From: Diphasiastrum complanatum
Lineage: Eukaryota; Streptophyta; Lycopodiopsida; Lycopodiales; Lycopodiaceae
NCBI GenBank assembly: GCA_029204225.1
Contig: CM055111.1
Span: 47,915,594 to 47,979,593 of the forward strand
Direction of reading: 5' to 3'
DNA length: 64,000 nt
The number at the start of each line of letters is the position of its first letter. Position 1 is the first letter of the stretch. Shown piece after piece: positions 1 through 12,100 of the stretch. The notes under the pieces were generated by a model that was not told the origin of the DNA, made no database searches, and saw nothing but the letters and a program-made list of their open reading frames with translations. A program made the translations under genes and the position numbers.

Positions 1-829
1 CAATATTATTTGTACATTTTCCACAAACCTATCTCTGCAAAGGTGTTTCCTTTAGTATGGGTAGATTCTGTGCCACCCCAAGAGAAGTGGGTGACAATAT
101 CCCCCCCCTCTTCGTGGACGAGCTCAAGGTGGTTCATAAAGTAGAAGGGGTCGAAGGGGAAGGAGTAGGGGAAGGGGCACGTCTCCACATGCCTCTTCCC
201 ATGATATCACTTCTGCAATCTCCACTTCCGCTCGTTCCAGGATTGTGGATGATGTGAAGTGGTTTCTTTCTTTGCCGAATGTTTGTCTTGGATTTCTAAA
301 TTTGGATTCAGTCCTCAGCAAAAGCAAATCGAGCATGGTATGGACAACACCACTGGTTGGGAAGTAAAATTGTTTGAGTTTTGTGAGTCCTTCAAAGAAC
401 TGAGCGCTTTTAGAAACGAAATTGATGTATACATATATCTTGCATATTTGCAAGGGATTATAGCAAGGATCCTTAGGTACAAGGCCTCTTGGGAACACTT
501 TTTGGGATTTTTAGTGTCAGAACAAGAGGGTAAGCCACTCGCCGAAACTCCTGTGGTGGAGGGGATGGTCTCGTCCCAGTTGAAGGGTCCCAAGCTATTT
601 GTTTGGAACTGTCAAAAGCCCTTTACTTGCAAGTTACAACTTGAGCTTACGGCGTCATGAAAAAAAATTTCGTCATCTTGTCAAAAAATGAAAAACTTTC
701 TCGGACTATAAGGTTGTTGGCTCTCCAAACTTTGCGATCGTTTTATTTTAAAAACTTTCTGGAGTTGAGAAAATTGGAACACATGATGTTCTCACGCACA
801 TTACCAGTTAGAGTCAAATTGGAAATTTA
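1..829. other. unassigned left edge
   Basis: No gene can be assigned. The longest open stretch is 259-660 on the plus strand (133 codons). It has no motif I recognise, and short open stretches in other frames overlap it upstream. It could be an exon or a decayed gene whose start lies outside the window. Confidence 0.3.
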
Positions 830-2004
830 ATGGGCAGAACTGAAATCCTTTGTACTATTATTATCATCCCGATATCAGCTTGATGTATGTCTAGCATGTT
901 GATCTCAAAGCTGAAACTTTATTTTCTGGTTTTTGAAAGTTGATTTCATGAATAATAAGGTAGTTGCCTGGGTTTATTTCTATGTCTTTTGTGGCATGAT
1001 TTTTCCTTTTGTTTTTCTAAAAATCCTTTTTTGGCTGCACTGCATGCCCATGTTCATGATTGATGTCAATTTTTTTCTTCAGAGGATCGGAAGTTCAAAT
1101 TTCTCCACTTCAAGACCCTGAGCACCAATAAGATTCTTCTTTTTGTTTGGAGTGCAGGTTGTTCTTGTCAGGCTTGATCGTGTCCCTCAACTATTCGTTG
1201 AAGTTTTCAAAGCCATGCACTTTGTAGCTCAAGCTTGCAGCTTCATGAAGTAAGAAGCCAGTCCTCTTGTGAAATCAAAAACATTCTCGAACTGTAGTAT
1301 CAGGTAGTTTTATTCACAACGCTGCCATTTCTCACAATCTCAAGCATGTGTTCAGATGTTCAATTGAGGTCTGTGCCCCTCTCAGTTTTGCACTACATTT
1401 GCTCAGTCTCAATTGAACAATCTATAGTCCCAATGTAGTGCAAAAAAGAGGGGCACATGCCTCAATTGAACATTTATACACGTCCTTGAGATTGTGAGAA
1501 ATGGCAGTGTTGTGAATAACTGATACTGCAATCTGAAAATGCTCTTAATTTCACAAGATGACTAGCTTCTCACTTCATGAAGCTGCAGGCATGAGCTACA
1601 AAGTGCATGGCTTTGAAAACTTCAATGAATAGTTGAAAGACACGACCAACTTTGACAAAAGCGACCTGCACTCCAAACAAAAAGAAGAACCTTATTGGCG
1701 CTTAGGATCATGAAGTGAAAAAATTTGGACTTCCGATCGTCTGAAGAAAAAAATTGACATTAATCATGAAAATGGCCATGCAGTGCAACCAAAAAAGGAT
1801 TTTAAAAAAAAAACCAAAGAAAAAATCATGCATCCCCTAAAGACATAGAAATAAAACACTAACTCAGGCAACAACTTTATTATTCATGAAAACAACTTTC
1901 AAAAACTGAAAATAAAGTTTCAGCTTTGAGATCAACATGCTAAACATATTACATTAAGATATCTGGGTGATGATAATAGTACCAAAGATTTCAATTCTGC
2001 CCAT
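830..2004. repeat. 1.2-kb foldback: two ~570-bp inverted arms
   Basis: The stretch from about 830 to 1401 is repeated in reverse complement from about 1431 to 2004, leaving a loop of about 29 bases. Matching landmarks are ATGGGCAGAACTGAAATC (830) with its complement ending at 2004, AGCATGTTGATCTCAAAGCTG in both arms, and TTGCACTACATT against AATGTAGTGCAA at the loop. By eye the arms are 80-85% identical with small indels. A transcript through it would fold into a long hairpin. The right arm runs on into a short minus-strand open frame (1932-2165) of unknown nature, so the fold may have formed by inverted duplication of a gene fragment. A foldback transposon is the alternative; I see no target duplication. 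Confidence 0.8.
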
Positions 2005-2448
2005 CCTGTTATCACTCCTACAATGGCTTCATCACTAATCTCAAGACCATAGTTGAGAGCATACACACGACGGGGGAGGTTCTCGTTGCAAGGAGTTTGT
2101 AGTTCGTTGCAAGAAGTTTGGCAAAAAAAACAATACCTCTTGCTCGAAACCCACCCATCTATCAAGCGTGTCTGGTGCTTGGCCCATGATGCCCATGCTT
2201 TGCTCGAACCGGCAGACTAGGACTCTTCCTTTCTACCAAGATGTAAGTATTCTTCATCATCCAATGACTCCTCTATCCTTTCTCTCCAGGTTGCCATCAT
2301 TTGCAAACCCTTTCAACACTAACAACCAATGTTTGAACACCCAAATACACCAATAGCAGTTAGCAAGTGCATAGATGGATAATTGTGTGTGTTGGAACAG
2401 GAGGATCCTTCTCTCTTCTTCTTCCTCTTCTATTGTTGCGCCTCCTTT

Positions 2449-2523
2449 GTAATTTGAAAGAAAATATGAAAGGGGGGGGGGGGGGGGGGGTGGTATGTAA
2501 TTTAAAAGAAAATATGAAAGGAA
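2449..2523. repeat. short direct repeat split by a G19 run
   Basis: Two copies of a roughly 25-bp sequence, GTAATTTGAAAGAAAATATG and GTAATTTAAAAGAAAATATG, flank a run of 19 G at 2472-2490. Slippage or duplication around the homopolymer is likely. Run lengths like this are also often misassembled. Confidence 0.8.
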
Positions 2524-2935
2524 GCGTAAGTAACCTTTGAGGGTAGGGAAGAACTAAGCACTTGTAGCAGCAACTGGAAATGCAAAATTGATAGGGCTCA
2601 CTTTCGAAAAACGAAATTGGCCAGTAAAATCACACAACTGCTGCAATATTTTTCACAAAACAAATAATAGCCAAGCCCATCAATAAACTAAGAGATGCTT
2701 CCTTGATGTTGTAAACTGAAAAGTCACGAGAAAACACACACCTCAGCCTAACATTTCCCTGTTCATATTACAAGAAGCACAAAAGAGTTCTTTAAAGTAA
2801 ATTAAGCTTAGTACCTTATGCGGGATACAAGGAACTTGGGCCATTTTGAGAGGTACATAGGCAGACGTCCACCGACCTTTTAGGCATTGAATTTTCAATT
2901 CAATCCTTGATATCGCTTGCATATGTTAGGAAAAT
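2524..2935. other. 3' flank of the PPR gene
   Basis: This 400-bp stretch lies downstream of the minus-strand PPR stop codon. It holds no open frame or repeat that I can name and probably includes the 3' untranslated region. Confidence 0.35.
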
Positions 2936-4903
2936 TTAAGTAGATTGTTGAACCACAATCTTCAACCTCTTCACTATGTCTGCTTTATCATCCCACCTGT
3001 GAGAAGCCGCATAGATATTTGACATGAGAGCATATGCAGCTTTATTCGTTGGTTCCAACTTCACAATTGACTCAAACGACCTACGACCTAGGTCAACCTT
3101 TCCATGTGTCCGGCATGCTCCGAGCACTGACATCCATATTACAGCATCGGGTTTTAAGGGCATATTGCTGATAAACTCCTCTGCCTCATATAGATGGCCA
3201 GCGCGGCCAAGAAGGTCGACCATACACACATAGTGCTCCATCTGGGGCGTAATATCATGCACATCTGACATTGATGTAAAGAGTTCCACGGCTTTAGACA
3301 TAAGGCCAACGTGGCTGCAAGCTGTGAGCATAGAGATGAATGTCACCTTGTTTGGCTTCAGGCCATCTTGTTGCATTAGGTCAAATAATCGAAAAGCCTC
3401 GCAAGCAAGGCCTTGTTGGGCATACCCACTAATCATTGCAGTCCATGACACGACATCACGCTGGGGCATACCGTCAAATACTTTACGAGCCTCGTTAAGA
3501 TCCGCACACGAGGCATACATGTCAATCAGGGCATTTCCAATGGGCACATGAGATTCAAGTCCATTCTCCTTTATCTGACTGTGAATCTTCCTTCCAGGAC
3601 TCAAAGCCGCTACGCTCGCACATGCCTTAAGCGCACTTAAATAGGTGACGCTATTTGGAGGAATGGCTTCTTGCTGCATTCGATCAAATAATTCTAGGGC
3701 TTGCTTACCAAGACCCAGGTGGGTATACCCACTAATAATGGAGGTCCAAGACACTACATTACGATCTGGCAGTTCGTTAAATACTTTGATTGCCTCGCAA
3801 ATGCTGCCGCATTTGGCATACATATCAATCAGTGTGCTTCCAATCACAACATCCATTTCCCATCCACTTCTTACCATGTCTTTATGTATTAGTTTACCCA
3901 GGTCCAGTGCTGCTAGGCCACTACATGCTTTGAAGATGCTCAAGAAAGTTACTTTATTCGGCTCGAATCCCTCCTGTTGCATTTGCTCAAAACGATGCAG
4001 CGCATCAAGAAATAACCCATGCTGTGCATACCCTGAGAGTAGAGCAGTCCACGATATCACATCTCGTTCTGGCAATTTGTCGAACACTTTGCGAGCTTTG
4101 TCAAGCCTACCACAACTTATGTACATGTCAATGAGGGAATTTGCAACCACAACAAGGGATTCAAGGCCGCAATCAATGGTCTGTGCATGGATCTTCTTGC
4201 CCTTTTCTAAAGCGCCTAGGTTTGCACATGCCTTAAGGCTTGTTACGAAAGTGATAATATTCGGCCTAATGCCTTCTTGTTGCATTCGATCAAACAGCTC
4301 TAAAGCGTCATTGCCGCATGATTGCTGAGCATACCCTGTGATCATCGCCGTCCATGCAACCACATTAGGGCTAGGTAAGCTATCGAAAACCCTACGAGCT
4401 TCGTCGAGACTGCCACATTTTGCATACATGTGGATCAGACTGCTGGCCACAAAAACACTCAATTCTACTCCATTTTCCTTAACATGCCTATGAATCAACC
4501 TGCCGCGGATCAGGTCATTCATGCTCGCACACGCTTTGATGACAGCCACATAAACCCGAGGGCTAGAATTAGGGTTCGGCTTCGCCGCTGCCATTTCAAA
4601 ATAGAGCTGAAGGGCTTGTTCTGCTTGGCCATGCTGCAAATGCGAGGATATGATGGCAGCCCAGGCATGCGCGCTTGGCTGAGGAAGCCTCCGGAACACC
4701 TGCTTCGCTTCTTGCAGTTCCCCACAGGACGCAAACATGATAATAAGATGGTATGCCAGAATGGTATTTGTCTGGAAGCCATTGCTGAGGATGAGGGAAT
4801 ACACACGCCTGCCCGCAGAAACATCCTTTTTCTTAATGCAATCCTGCAGAAGAGAGTATAGTATGGTGATGGAAGCCTGTAGGTGTAACTTTGGGTGGAT
4901 CAT
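2936..4903 (-). CDS. PLS-class pentatricopeptide repeat protein, E1-terminal
   Basis: This is a 655-codon intron-less frame that starts at ATG 4903 and ends TAA. Plant PPR proteins of this class bind organellar RNA in mitochondria or plastids for editing, splicing or stability; the target cannot be read from sequence. About 16-17 PPR motifs run from residue 12 to 565. They repeat the order of P motifs (VTFLSIFKACSGL-type), L motifs (LIDMYAKCG) and S motifs (DVVSWTAMISGYAQQG) seen in PLS arrays. Residues about 570-650 form an E1-like motif (LMSNIYAASHRWDD), after which the protein stops. E2, E+ and DYW domains are absent, so it cannot itself be a DYW cytidine deaminase and would need a partner for editing. 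No clear targeting peptide is visible: the first 15 residues are only weakly basic, so the start may be further upstream or in a lost exon. It has no neighbouring partner gene. Confidence 0.93.
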   Translation of the reverse strand: MIHPKLHLQASITILYSLLQDCIKKKDVSAGRRVYSLILSNGFQTNTILAYHLIIMFASCGELQEAKQVFRRLPQPSAHAWAAIISSHLQHGQAEQALQLYFEMAAAKPNPNSSPRVYVAVIKACASMNDLIRGRLIHRHVKENGVELSVFVASSLIHMYAKCGSLDEARRVFDSLPSPNVVAWTAMITGYAQQSCGNDALELFDRMQQEGIRPNIITFVTSLKACANLGALEKGKKIHAQTIDCGLESLVVVANSLIDMYISCGRLDKARKVFDKLPERDVISWTALLSGYAQHGLFLDALHRFEQMQQEGFEPNKVTFLSIFKACSGLAALDLGKLIHKDMVRSGWEMDVVIGSTLIDMYAKCGSICEAIKVFNELPDRNVVSWTSIISGYTHLGLGKQALELFDRMQQEAIPPNSVTYLSALKACASVAALSPGRKIHSQIKENGLESHVPIGNALIDMYASCADLNEARKVFDGMPQRDVVSWTAMISGYAQQGLACEAFRLFDLMQQDGLKPNKVTFISMLTACSHVGLMSKAVELFTSMSDVHDITPQMEHYVCMVDLLGRAGHLYEAEEFISNMPLKPDAVIWMSVLGACRTHGKVDLGRRSFESIVKLEPTNKAAYALMSNIYAASHRWDDKADIVKRLKIVVQQST

Positions 4904-5189
4904 CAGAGCTGCTATGGTTTGAAGCTATGGCGTCAGAAAATTTCTCAGCATCACCATCCAACCAGACTCTTTTTTCTTTTTTTTTTGCTTCTTTACCAAA
5001 AACAAAAAAAAAAGCGAGTTTAGAGAGAAAACAAAGAGAGTGTGGCAAGCCACATGCCCTTACTCAAATCTTGCTTTGCTTCCTTTTTTTTTAAGAAACT
5101 CGTTGACAATAGTAGCATGTAACAATAGATAAAGGTGAAGAGCATCACGGTTTTCAAAGCAAAAGGAATAAGATTCTCTCCAATCGTGG

Positions 5190-5650
5190 GATGACATTAA
5201 GCCAGCTCTTTATCTTAAGTTGCATGAGAAGAAGCAATAGTACCTTCGCTGTCATGCGCTTGCTGCTCAGTGGGATTCGACTTCGGATGGTGTTTCTATA
5301 TCCCCTGTTTATCGTCGGTTGTGTCACTGTGTTTTACTTGGGCAAGTGGGTGAGTATTCTCATGCAGCTCGTGCTCTAGCTCCTACAAGTCCAGCTACTC
5401 CTTCTGCTGCAACCCTTCAGGCTTTGGAGCTTCTTCATCCACCGGCAAATGACTCCCTTCCCTCTTTTGTTGAGGACTTCGAACTTGATTCCGATTTGCA
5501 GCTCTCAGAATCTCATTTTCTTAATGCTTTTCTACGCAGCCCTCATCTATCAACTGGGGGTCCTTCTGGTATGGTTTTCGAGCATCTTCGTGATTGTTTT
5601 TCTCTTGATGACTCTGCTAGCGGGTTTGGTTTGCTCTTTGATCACTGACT
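5190..5650 (+). pseudogene. non-LTR-type reverse transcriptase fragment
   Basis: In the frame of 5319-5648 the translation contains GQVGEYSHAARALA, ALELLHPP and LRSPHLSTGGPSGMVFEHL. These match the region just before the reverse-transcriptase core of LINE-like proteins, whose usual form is a glycine-rich AG/PSG-L--EHL block. Upstream the same frame is coding-like back to about 5190 but carries a TAG at about 5238. The frame stops at 5648, before any FxDD catalytic motif. It is therefore a short dead 5' or internal fragment. The family assignment rests on one motif block and is moderate. Confidence 0.5.
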
Positions 5651-7284
5651 GAGGTGCCTTTGCACATCTTGAGTGTCAGTACTTTTTTTTTCTCAGAAAG
5701 AGACGAGTCAATATATCTGAGTCGGTGCTTTCACACTTATTATTCTCACTGTACAGTGTATTGTGGTGGGGCCCACTAGGTAAGGCTTGGCCAAAAGTAC
5801 TTTGAGTGGTGGGACCCACTTGTTTATTTATGTACAGGAAATACCCACAACAAAGATCCATTATATCAAAGTTTCTAGTTTGTGGTTCAAAATATTGGAG
5901 ACATCAATAAAAAATGAAGGTTCAATCAGAATATCATTTGTCATTGCCAGAGATGATCAATCAAAATATGCTGATTTCTATATTGGAAATGTAATTTGCC
6001 AAATCCAAACTAGTAGGAATTACAATGGAAGTAAGCTAATAGCAAGAAAGGTACAAAGCATTCATGATAGCATATCCATAGAAAGCCAGAAACAAGGAGA
6101 TCTCCATGGAATCACATTAGGCATGGAAGAATGAGTACATAGCAATGAATAGAGCATGGATTCATGTAGATAAGGCACATGAGACCTAGCAATGGAAATC
6201 CCAAAGCTCATATTCACAAGAGAAAGCTTAGAGCTCTCTCATTTGCAAATGAGCCAAATGATCCTAAGATTGATGTCTCTTGCCTACTTATAGGAAAATC
6301 CCTTAACTTAACTTAACATAACTATCTTGAGGGATATTTAGCCCTTGTTAAAAGCCTTATTAAATTTATTTGGCCTATTATCTTTATTGAGGTAATTTGA
6401 AAGACCTAAAGAGAGACCACCTTGTTCTTAAGGTTAATAACTCCTTTTGGGCCAAATAAAGCTTACATTGGATATTATCATGCATCCCGAGACCAGTCAG
6501 TCTATGTATGAATGTAACCTCTTTCAAATTTATCCTTGGGGATGATTACCATTTCGGTTTCGCCTCCGGGATTGGTCCAAGTGGAAGGACCCTTACTACA
6601 ACCTTTTTGCGTCGCCGGTGTCCAAGGGTCCATGTCACCGACATGTGGCTCGCCGCTATGCCAATTGGTCAGTTTTGGCGACCACTATGCCTTGGGTTTC
6701 ATGTGTGGTTTGTCTTTGCCTTTGGTTACCTTTTGGGGACGGATTCTGAGTTGGCTTTCGGGGTGGTTGGGATTCCAGTTTTCTTAAGTCTGAATGGTTA
6801 AGCTTGTTACGTTTCTAGGTTGGCTTTCACGTAAGTGCATGATTAATGAATGTTAGACTTAAGCGCATGTTGGGGAAACTGCTCAAGTCTCAGCGCCCTT
6901 TGAGGCGTCGGCGCAACAAGAGCTTAGGGATCTCAACACAAAGTGCATCAAGGACAAATCAAGAGCTCAAAGGAGTTCCAAAGTCAAAAGTCAGAAGCGA
7001 CATGGACGGACATTTCACAGAAAGGCCTCTGTCACCAGTTAATAAGGTTCTTGGGTTTCACGTAAGCGATAAAAATCTACGCTTTTCCAAGACAAAGTGA
7101 TATTTTCAAGTTATGTAATTCTTCAATACAAAGAGCTGAGCCTCCGACTTTTGGTGTGCCAGCCACCATGTTAATAACAAGTGGCCAGTAAACTGAGTAC
7201 TGTGCCAAGTAGCTTAAATGTATAGTTATTTTTAATTGGGAGGCACCTTTACTTTAATCTGACATCTGATGAGGACATCAAATT
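5651..7284. other. unassigned, possibly LTR debris
   Basis: No gene is recognised. The stretch at 6480-6800 has the look of LTR R/U5 sequence. A basic, coding-like stretch near 6865-7030 has no identifiable family. Open frames here are short and mutually overlapping. Confidence 0.3.
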
Positions 7285-7518
7285 TTATAAAGGTGGGGTG
7301 GATGTTGTAAAGCTACCTTTACAAGCTTTACTTCCGGCGTCACTGGCGCCAACATTGCCCCCGGTGCCAGCAGCGCCACTACTGCTCCTGGCGCCACTGG
7401 TGCCAACATTGCCACTCTCAGCGCCATTGTAACCAGAATCCAGCCGATGCCAAGTTTCTATGGCTGAAAATCTTTGATCGGTTTTAGCGAAGTCCAAAGA
7501 GCTCAAATTGATGTGCAA
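7285..7518 (-). other. open frame with imperfect GCGCCACTGGTGCC repeats
   Basis: A 77-codon minus-strand frame is made largely of Gly, Ala and Ser, because an imperfect GGCGCCAxxxTTGCC/GGTGCCA repeat runs through 7335-7430. The N-terminal half (FAKTDQRFSAIETWHRLDSG) is not low-complexity and may be a coding remnant. No family is recognised. Confidence 0.25.
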
Positions 7519-7693
7519 TCACCTCACACGATCTAGGCATGATTTAAGGGATAAATAAATTCTAGAGAGAAAAAATGACTTTCTAGAGAGAGATAATACT
7601 AGAGAGAGAAAATGTGCTTTACCAGCTTGGATAGAGTACTTGGTATGAGGGGAGGTGGCGAATCCCACCAATACTATAGGGGAGTGCGGATTG

Positions 7694-8375
7694 TGTTAAA
7701 AATTCACAATTCTAGCTTGACTAGTTTTGGTCATATGACTTGTAAATAGTTAGATGGTCATGATGTGGCTTGTCACACGTGCCAAATAGCATAGGATTCC
7801 ATTCATAAGGATGTTCTCAAGTAGACCTAAGTGTTAGAACCTTTGGAATGAGTCCAAATTATGCTTAGATACAAGGGAGAAAAAATAGGAGCTATTTTTG
7901 GTAATTTTTGCATTGTTGAGGGATCTCCAAGATTCCAACCCTAACTTGGTAGGGATGAAAGATCCACCAAAATTAGCATTAGAGATAGGTTTAGGGCTAC
8001 TCATACCTACCCAAAACCGTGATGGATCATGTATATATAGGTGATGATATCTCACCAAAATCAATCAAGCAATTTCATGTTTTTTCTCTCATAATGGTGC
8101 AATTGCTCTCTATGTTCATAATTATTTGAGTACTTGTGATTACTAATGATTATAGGATTGAATGTAGGTCTGGTGTACAGTACTCAGACTGTGGGAGGCC
8201 GTACTTTCACACGTGTGAAGCCTTCTTCAAGGATTTGGGCCATTTAGTGAGGTTCAAGCATAGATTTTTGATGGATTTTGATGGTTCAACTTGTGCTAAT
8301 CTTATGAAATCATAATCTATTGTTTTCCTCATCATTTCAAGTGTTTTAGGATCCTTATTTGCTGTAATTTTTACA
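7694..8375 (+). repeat. 5' LTR of element 1
   Basis: It begins TGTTAAAAATTC and ends ATTTTTACA. A TATA-like GTATATATAG at 8031-8040 probably marks the promoter. It carries the palindrome TTCACACGTGTGAA, a G-box core, near 8205 and a CACGTG near 7779. Confidence 0.95.
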
Positions 8376-8388
8376 TGGTATCAGAGCC
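8376..8388 (+). other. primer-binding site of element 1
   Basis: TGGTATCAGAGCC directly follows the LTR. It matches the initiator tRNA-Met primer site used by most plant Copia elements. Confidence 0.93.
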
Positions 8389-9100
8389 TAAAGGCTGAAA
8401 TGAGCTAAATCCTTGGTTTTCATTCAATTTGATCACAATTTTTGATCTAAATCTTGTGTAGATTGGATCTTAGCATCTAGTATTGATTCTAGAACTCAAA
8501 GTGAGTTAAATACATTGGAGATTGGTGTTGTGTGACTTCATTTGCAGGTGTTTAGGTGTCTAAAACCAGAGGCAAAGTTGAATTCAATTCACATTACCAA
8601 GATAGCAAGTTTTGCTTGCTCCAAGCATTGATTTCTAAGCGAGTTTTGGAGGTGATTTCATAGAGGAGGCTTTCTAGCATTCAAGGAGAGGGAAGATCAG
8701 AGTTTTGGGGACTCTTCAAGGCTGTTCTAAGGTGTAGTAGACACCTCCTAAAGTGATTTAGGTTCAGTCCAACCATTGCTTGACTTATGCACCAAATTAG
8801 ATCAATTTTTCATCAATTTTGATCCTTTTTTGCTTGTGATTGGATAGTAGATTGTGTTGCATCCTCATTAAGTTCCATTTAGATCTTTTACAAGTGATTT
8901 TGGAAGTATATTAGGTTGCTGAAATTCACTCTTGATCAGATCATTTGGAAGCTTTAATGTTCTTTATAGAAAGAGGGGCAATTCTACTAGTATTGTCTAC
9001 TTCAATCAAGCAAGTGCATTGTTTCTAGTATTCTATGATTTGATTTTGTTAGAGATCATTCTTAGATCTTTATAGGAAGTCTATTACTGATCTTTTCAGG

Positions 9101-12100
9101 TCCCTAAGAAGTGGGATAAGGTAGACCTTCATCCTCAAGAAAAAGCCAAATACATCAAGAGGTGCAATGTTGCACTACATTGCATAAAAATGAATGTTGC
9201 AAATGAACTCTTAAGAGAGGTAGGAGATTGCACTTCAGCTCAAGATGCTTGGGAGACTTTGCGAAAGGTCTATTAATCCAAGAACCAAACTAGAATGTTA
9301 GCTTTGAAGAATCAAATCTATAGAAGCTATCAAAAGAAAGGAGAGAGTGCACATACTTTTGTCCTAAGAGTAAAGGAATTGAACAAAGAGCTAGCCTTTA
9401 TAGGTGACCCTATCAAGGATGAAGAGCTTGTTCAACTCATATTGAATGGACTAAGCTTTGAATTTGACAATTTGGTTCAGGGATATGCAATTATGGGTAA
9501 GCTACCTATACTTGAAGAACTCCAAGGCACACTCATGGTCGAGGAATCAAGAAGGAGCCAAATGCAAGAGAGGATGGATAGGCTTTCCATCCAAGGTGGA
9601 GATGACCAAGCTCTCTTCACCAAAGGCAAAGGCAAGTCCAAAGGCAAAGGATCAACATTCAAGAAGTCTACAAAGCTTGAGGATCAAGAAGGACCCCCAA
9701 AGGCATCTCCATCAACCACCAAAGTCAAGAAGGACAAATCAAAGGTGAAGTGCTACTATTGTAGCAAGATGGGGCATTATGCCTCGGAATGCTTCAAGAG
9801 GAAGCAAGATCAAAGCCAAGCCAACATGAGCAAAGAGGAGGAGGAGGAGAGTTCACATGAGGACTCTCTCATGATGTCCATATTTTCTTCAACAAGCTTC
9901 AAAGGAGAAGATCCTTGGTGGATTGACTCGGGTGCTAGTTCACACATGACTAGTAAAAGGGAGTTTTTCTCTTCTCTCTTATCTTATGATGGACCTATAA
10001 AGTCTATCTATACAGCAAATGATGAAGCTTGTAAGATTGAAGGAGTTGGTAGCATTCCCCTTTGCTTAGGATCTTCCAAAAAGATCAACATAGAAGGTGT
10101 TTTGTACATTCCTACAATAACAAAGAATCTACTAAGTGTTGGCCAAATGGTAGACAATAGTTTCAATGTTGACTTTGCTTCAAATGAATGTTTCATCAAG
10201 AAGAAGGGTAAGATAGTGGCTAAGGGCACTAGACTTGGCAAACTTTATAAGCTGGATGCATTTGTGGATACTAATGTTGTCATGTTGGCCGAGAAGAGCA
10301 AAATATCTACCTTTACTTTATGGCACAAAAGACTTGGACATGTCAACTCGCGTTCCATGGAGGCTATGATCAAGGAGGAGTATGCTTTAGGCCTACCAAG
10401 GTCTATTGGGAAGGAAGACAAGGTTTGTGAAGCTTGTGCCTTATCCAAGGCACATAAGAAGGTGTTTCCTAACTCCATCACAAAGTCATCTCATCCTCTT
10501 GAACTCATACACTCGGATGTGCACATTGCTAGCACCAAATCTAATGGAGGTTCATCCATGTTTTTAACCTTCATTGATGACTACTCAAGATATTGTTGGG
10601 TGTTCTTACTTTCCTTCAAGTCTCAAGTATTTGATACTTTTGTAAAGTTCAAGTTGTTTGTGGAAAAGCATCATAATCATAGCATCAAGATTCTTAGAAG
10701 TGACAATGGTGGAGAATTCATCTCCAATGAGTTCAAGGTCTTTTGTGAGGAGGAAGGGATCAAGAAAGAGACTTCTTGTCCTTACACTCCTCAACAAAAT
10801 GGAGTTGCTGAAAGAAGGAATAGAACATTATGTGAATGTTCTAAGGCTTTAAGATTAGATGCTTGTTTGCCCAAATCCTTTTGGGGCAGTCTCTTGTATG
10901 TGCAAACTACTTGATGAATAGGGTGTCTTGCAAAGCCATTGAAGGCAAAACTCCTTCTGAGATGTTGTATGGAAAGAAACCCAATCTTAATCACTTGAAA
11001 GTTTTTGGGTGTATATGTTATGTGCATGTGCCATTGGAAACAAGAACCAAGGAGGATCCATCTTCCACAAGAGTGATCATGCTTGGATATGCAAGCTCAA
11101 GCAAGGGCTACAAAGTCTATCTCCCATCCTTGAACAAATTTGTTGTTTCAAGGGATGTCATCTTTGATGAACATCATATGCATATGCTTGAAGAAGGCTC
11201 AAGTGCTCCAACAATCAAGAAGAAGATGGCCGAGGAGCAAGATCTTGGTTTTGAGGAGGAGCTCATGGAGGAGCAAGCACCAAACCCACCTATCACACCA
11301 AGGAGATCTTCAAGGGCAAAAGTGGAGCCATCAAGGCTCACATATCAAGGCAAAGGACAGCAAGTTGAGGGTATCTCATCCACTTCTTATGCTTTATCTA
11401 GTTTTGAAGAACCGTCTAATGTTGAAGATGCATTGAACTCCAAAGAATGGTATAAAGCTACGTTGGATGAGTATGATGCCTTGATTGAGAATGAAACTTG
11501 GTTGCTTGTTGAGAGACCTCAAAGGAATGTAATAGGATGCAAGTGGGTCTTCAAGCTTAAGTTGAATGCAAATGGGAGTGTTAACAAACATAAAGCAAGA
11601 TTAGTTGCAAAAGGTTATGCTCAAGAGAAAGGGATAGACTATGAGAAAACTTTTGCACCCGTGGCCAAGATGGTCACAATAAGACTAATCATTGCACTTG
11701 CATCACATTTTGGATGGATTCTATGTCAAATGGATGTCTCTAATGCTTTCTTGAATGGTTTTTTGGAAGAAGATATCTATATGGAGCAGCCACAAGGGTT
11801 CATCAAGCATGGAATGGAGAACAAAGTATGCCATCTCCAAAGAAGCATCTATGGCTTGAAGCAAGCCTCGAGATCTTGGAATTCAAGACTACATTGCTAT
11901 CTTATTTCACTTTCTTTTGTTCAAAGTGAAAATGATCCCACTCTTTACATTAAGTTTGATGATGTTGGTATTGTACTTTTACTCATTTATGTAGATGACA
12001 TCATCATTAGTGAAAATAGTGTTGATGGTATTGAAAAAATCAAGATAGATCTATCTTTAGAGTTCAAGATGGTAGATCTAGGGTGTCTTCACTTCATCTT

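Noticed and set aside
3645..4328. 227-codon plus-strand open frame inside the PPR gene
   Set aside because: It is antisense to the conserved PPR repeats, whose periodicity keeps other frames open.
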